From: an uncultured Oscillospiraceae bacterium
GTDB taxonomy: Bacteria; Bacillota_A; Clostridia; Oscillospirales; Acutalibacteraceae
Direction of reading: 5' to 3'
DNA: 7,455 bases
NCBI GenBank assembly: GCA_900554165.1
Contig: USGR01000039.1
Location: 1 to 7,455 of the forward strand
Under the pieces are notes generated by a model. It was not told where the DNA came from. It saw nothing but the letters and a program-made list of their open reading frames with translations, and searched no databases. A program made the position numbers and the translations under genes. Within the stretch, counting starts at the first letter, position 1; each line of letters begins with the position of its first letter. This document shows, one piece after another, positions 6,341 through 7,455 of this stretch.

Positions 6341-7345
6341 ATGAGAGATAAAATTACTTCAGAAATGAATAATACGTCCAATACAGCAGGTAAAACAGAC
6401 AGCGGTGTCAAAGAAAGCAGAGCGCCGAAATATTTAATGCCGGCGTTCATTGCATTTATTGCTCTGCTTGTGGTAATCGCTGCAATATTCATGCTGATTA
6501 TGCCGCAGGATATAGTCGATTACTCGGCCGGCAACACATATGGCAATATAATGAACGGCGGCCGAGTTCTTGATGCTGGCGGATATTTATTTTATGCATC
6601 TGACGATAAGGGCTTGCTGAAAATTCCGGTAAGCGACGAAGCGCAGATGACGACCACTGAGGTTATAAGCGAAGACAAATGCTCAAATATTTCAGAAGTG
6701 CAGTCAAAGGTTTATTATCAAAGCGGACAGATTCTTAAATCATATAATTTTTTAAATAGTACCGATATTGCAGAATTAAGATATCCGCAGGTAATAGGCA
6801 GCTGGATTTATTATATAAACGACGCCGGCAGCATATGCAAAATGCGTACAAACGGCAAGAACCAGAAAGATTTGGGACTTATATGCTCCGACGGACAATT
6901 TTATGTGGAAAATACGCGTATATACTATAAAGGCGCCGACGGCTGTATATATTTTGCGATGATTGACGGCAGTGAAAACGAGCAGCTGGTAAGTACCAAT
7001 GTAGATAAATTTTTCCTAAGCAATGAGTACTTATACTACAGCACTAACAATTCCATCATGGCATTTATGATATATGACAGGACCAGCACAATTATAGATG
7101 AGATAAACGGGGAAGCGGTATTTAACATATTTGGCTATAATCTCATTTATACCGACGGCGGCAAAATAAAAGCGGTGGATTTGTCAAGCAGTAATGTTAA
7201 CAGGGAAGTAAAGGAAATATCTGATTTAAAAGTCACTGAAATATATTCGTCTGCTACGGCGGCATATTTTATAACCGATGCGGGTGAGTTTTATAAGCTG
7301 AGTGATATATCGGCATCTCCTGAGCTTGTTAATTTAGGAATATAA
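6341..7345 (+). CDS. Membrane-anchored beta-propeller protein, DUF5050-type
   Basis: 334 residues. The cytoplasmic tail (1-31) is followed by one transmembrane segment (32-54, LMPAFIAFIALLVVIAA...), so the rest is probably exposed outside the membrane. GNTYGNIMNGG (64-74) is the characteristic entry motif of DUF5050 proteins. It is followed by seven recurring units of roughly 32-41 residues, each centred on an aromatic strand (FY 84-85, YY 125-126, YY 157-158, YY 195-196, YY 232-233, IY 269-270, YF 309-310) with a small polar turn and a second strand such as SICKM or GEFYKL. This pattern matches the low-density-lipoprotein-receptor-like (YWTD-like) propeller repeats. No enzyme motif is visible; a binding or sensory role is a guess. 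Unlike many relatives there is no additional sugar-binding or peptidoglycan domain. The start has CGGAGG ten bases upstream. Confidence 0.82.
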   Translation: MRDKITSEMNNTSNTAGKTDSGVKESRAPKYLMPAFIAFIALLVVIAAIFMLIMPQDIVDYSAGNTYGNIMNGGRVLDAGGYLFYASDDKGLLKIPVSDEAQMTTTEVISEDKCSNISEVQSKVYYQSGQILKSYNFLNSTDIAELRYPQVIGSWIYYINDAGSICKMRTNGKNQKDLGLICSDGQFYVENTRIYYKGADGCIYFAMIDGSENEQLVSTNVDKFFLSNEYLYYSTNNSIMAFMIYDRTSTIIDEINGEAVFNIFGYNLIYTDGGKIKAVDLSSSNVNREVKEISDLKVTEIYSSATAAYFITDAGEFYKLSDISASPELVNLGI

Positions 7346-7357
7346 GTGCGGGTTAAA

Positions 7358-7385
7358 ATGTCTGCTTTAAATGAAAATCAGACAT
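7358..7385 (+). repeat. Inverted repeat downstream of the propeller gene
   Basis: ATGTCTG (7358-7364) and CAGACAT (7379-7385) are perfect seven-base arms around a 14-base AT-rich loop. No T-run follows, so it is not a standard terminator. It lies just before a candidate promoter at 7393-7422 and could be an operator, or could be chance. Confidence 0.4.
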
Positions 7386-7438
7386 ACATCGTTTGTCACG
7401 TGGAGTATCTTGACGGGATAATAATATCCGTAAATTAA
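7358..7438 (+). CDS. Doubtful 26-residue ORF
   Basis: An ATG 12 bases after the propeller gene opens a 26-codon frame, beginning MSALNENQTYIVC and ending with DGIIISVN and TAA. Composition is protein-like, with no rare codon excess, but the only ribosome binding site candidate is a weak CGGG five to six bases upstream. The frame also contains inverted repeats and a candidate promoter, which speak against it. I do not recognise it. It could be a small protein, a gene remnant, or nothing. Confidence 0.2.
   Translation: MSALNENQTYIVCHVEYLDGIIISVN
7393..7422 (+). promoter_or_regulatory. Candidate promoter of a gene beyond the right edge
   Basis: TTGTCA (7393-7398) and GATAAT (7417-7422) are spaced by 18 bases, five of six to consensus in each. 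It points to the right, out of the window. A small stem GGATA/TATCC (7416-7429) overlaps the -10 region. Confidence 0.35.
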
Positions 7439-7455
7439 ATGATAATGGAATAATT

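Overview
The window looks like chromosomal DNA from an AT-leaning low-GC Gram-positive bacterium, most likely a gut-type Clostridia/Oscillospirales member. This is inferred from AGGAGG-type ribosome binding sites, tightly coupled genes, heavy use of ATA (Ile) and AGA/AGG (Arg) codons, and the families present. No rRNA, tRNA, CRISPR array, insertion sequence or phage gene was seen.

Layout. Positions 1-4453 hold a four-gene operon on the minus strand, read from right to left: an ABC transporter ATPase (3371-4453), its ABC-2 type six-helix permease (2670-3371), a GldG-like membrane-anchored auxiliary protein (902-2590) and a DUF4340 protein (1-905, cut by the window edge). ATPase and permease overlap by one base (TAATG), and GldG and DUF4340 by four (ATGA), so the unit is translationally coupled. 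The only real gap is about 80 nt, before the GldG gene. A 430-bp non-coding stretch with candidate divergent promoters separates this operon from two plus-strand genes: a complete DUF1015 protein (4884-6155) and, after 185 nt, a membrane-anchored DUF5050-type beta-propeller protein (6341-7345). The last 110 bp hold small inverted repeats, a candidate promoter and a doubtful 26-codon ORF.

How it works together. The minus operon is a GldA/GldF/GldG-type ABC complex with a DUF4340 partner. The ATPase and permease form the transporter core, while GldG and DUF4340 have single N-terminal membrane anchors and large extracytoplasmic domains. The substrate cannot be read from sequence. Three of the four proteins carry extra charged cytoplasmic tails. 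The GldG tail contains a duplicated motif, DINDMYEAEKA, identical in protein sequence but with five synonymous codon differences, which suggests selection on the motif. This is the most interesting signal in the window. The two plus-strand genes have no evident functional link to the transporter. I did not find a clearly new multi-gene system; the notable points are the tail repeat, the Ser-rich insertion in DUF4340, the intergenic region and the propeller protein.
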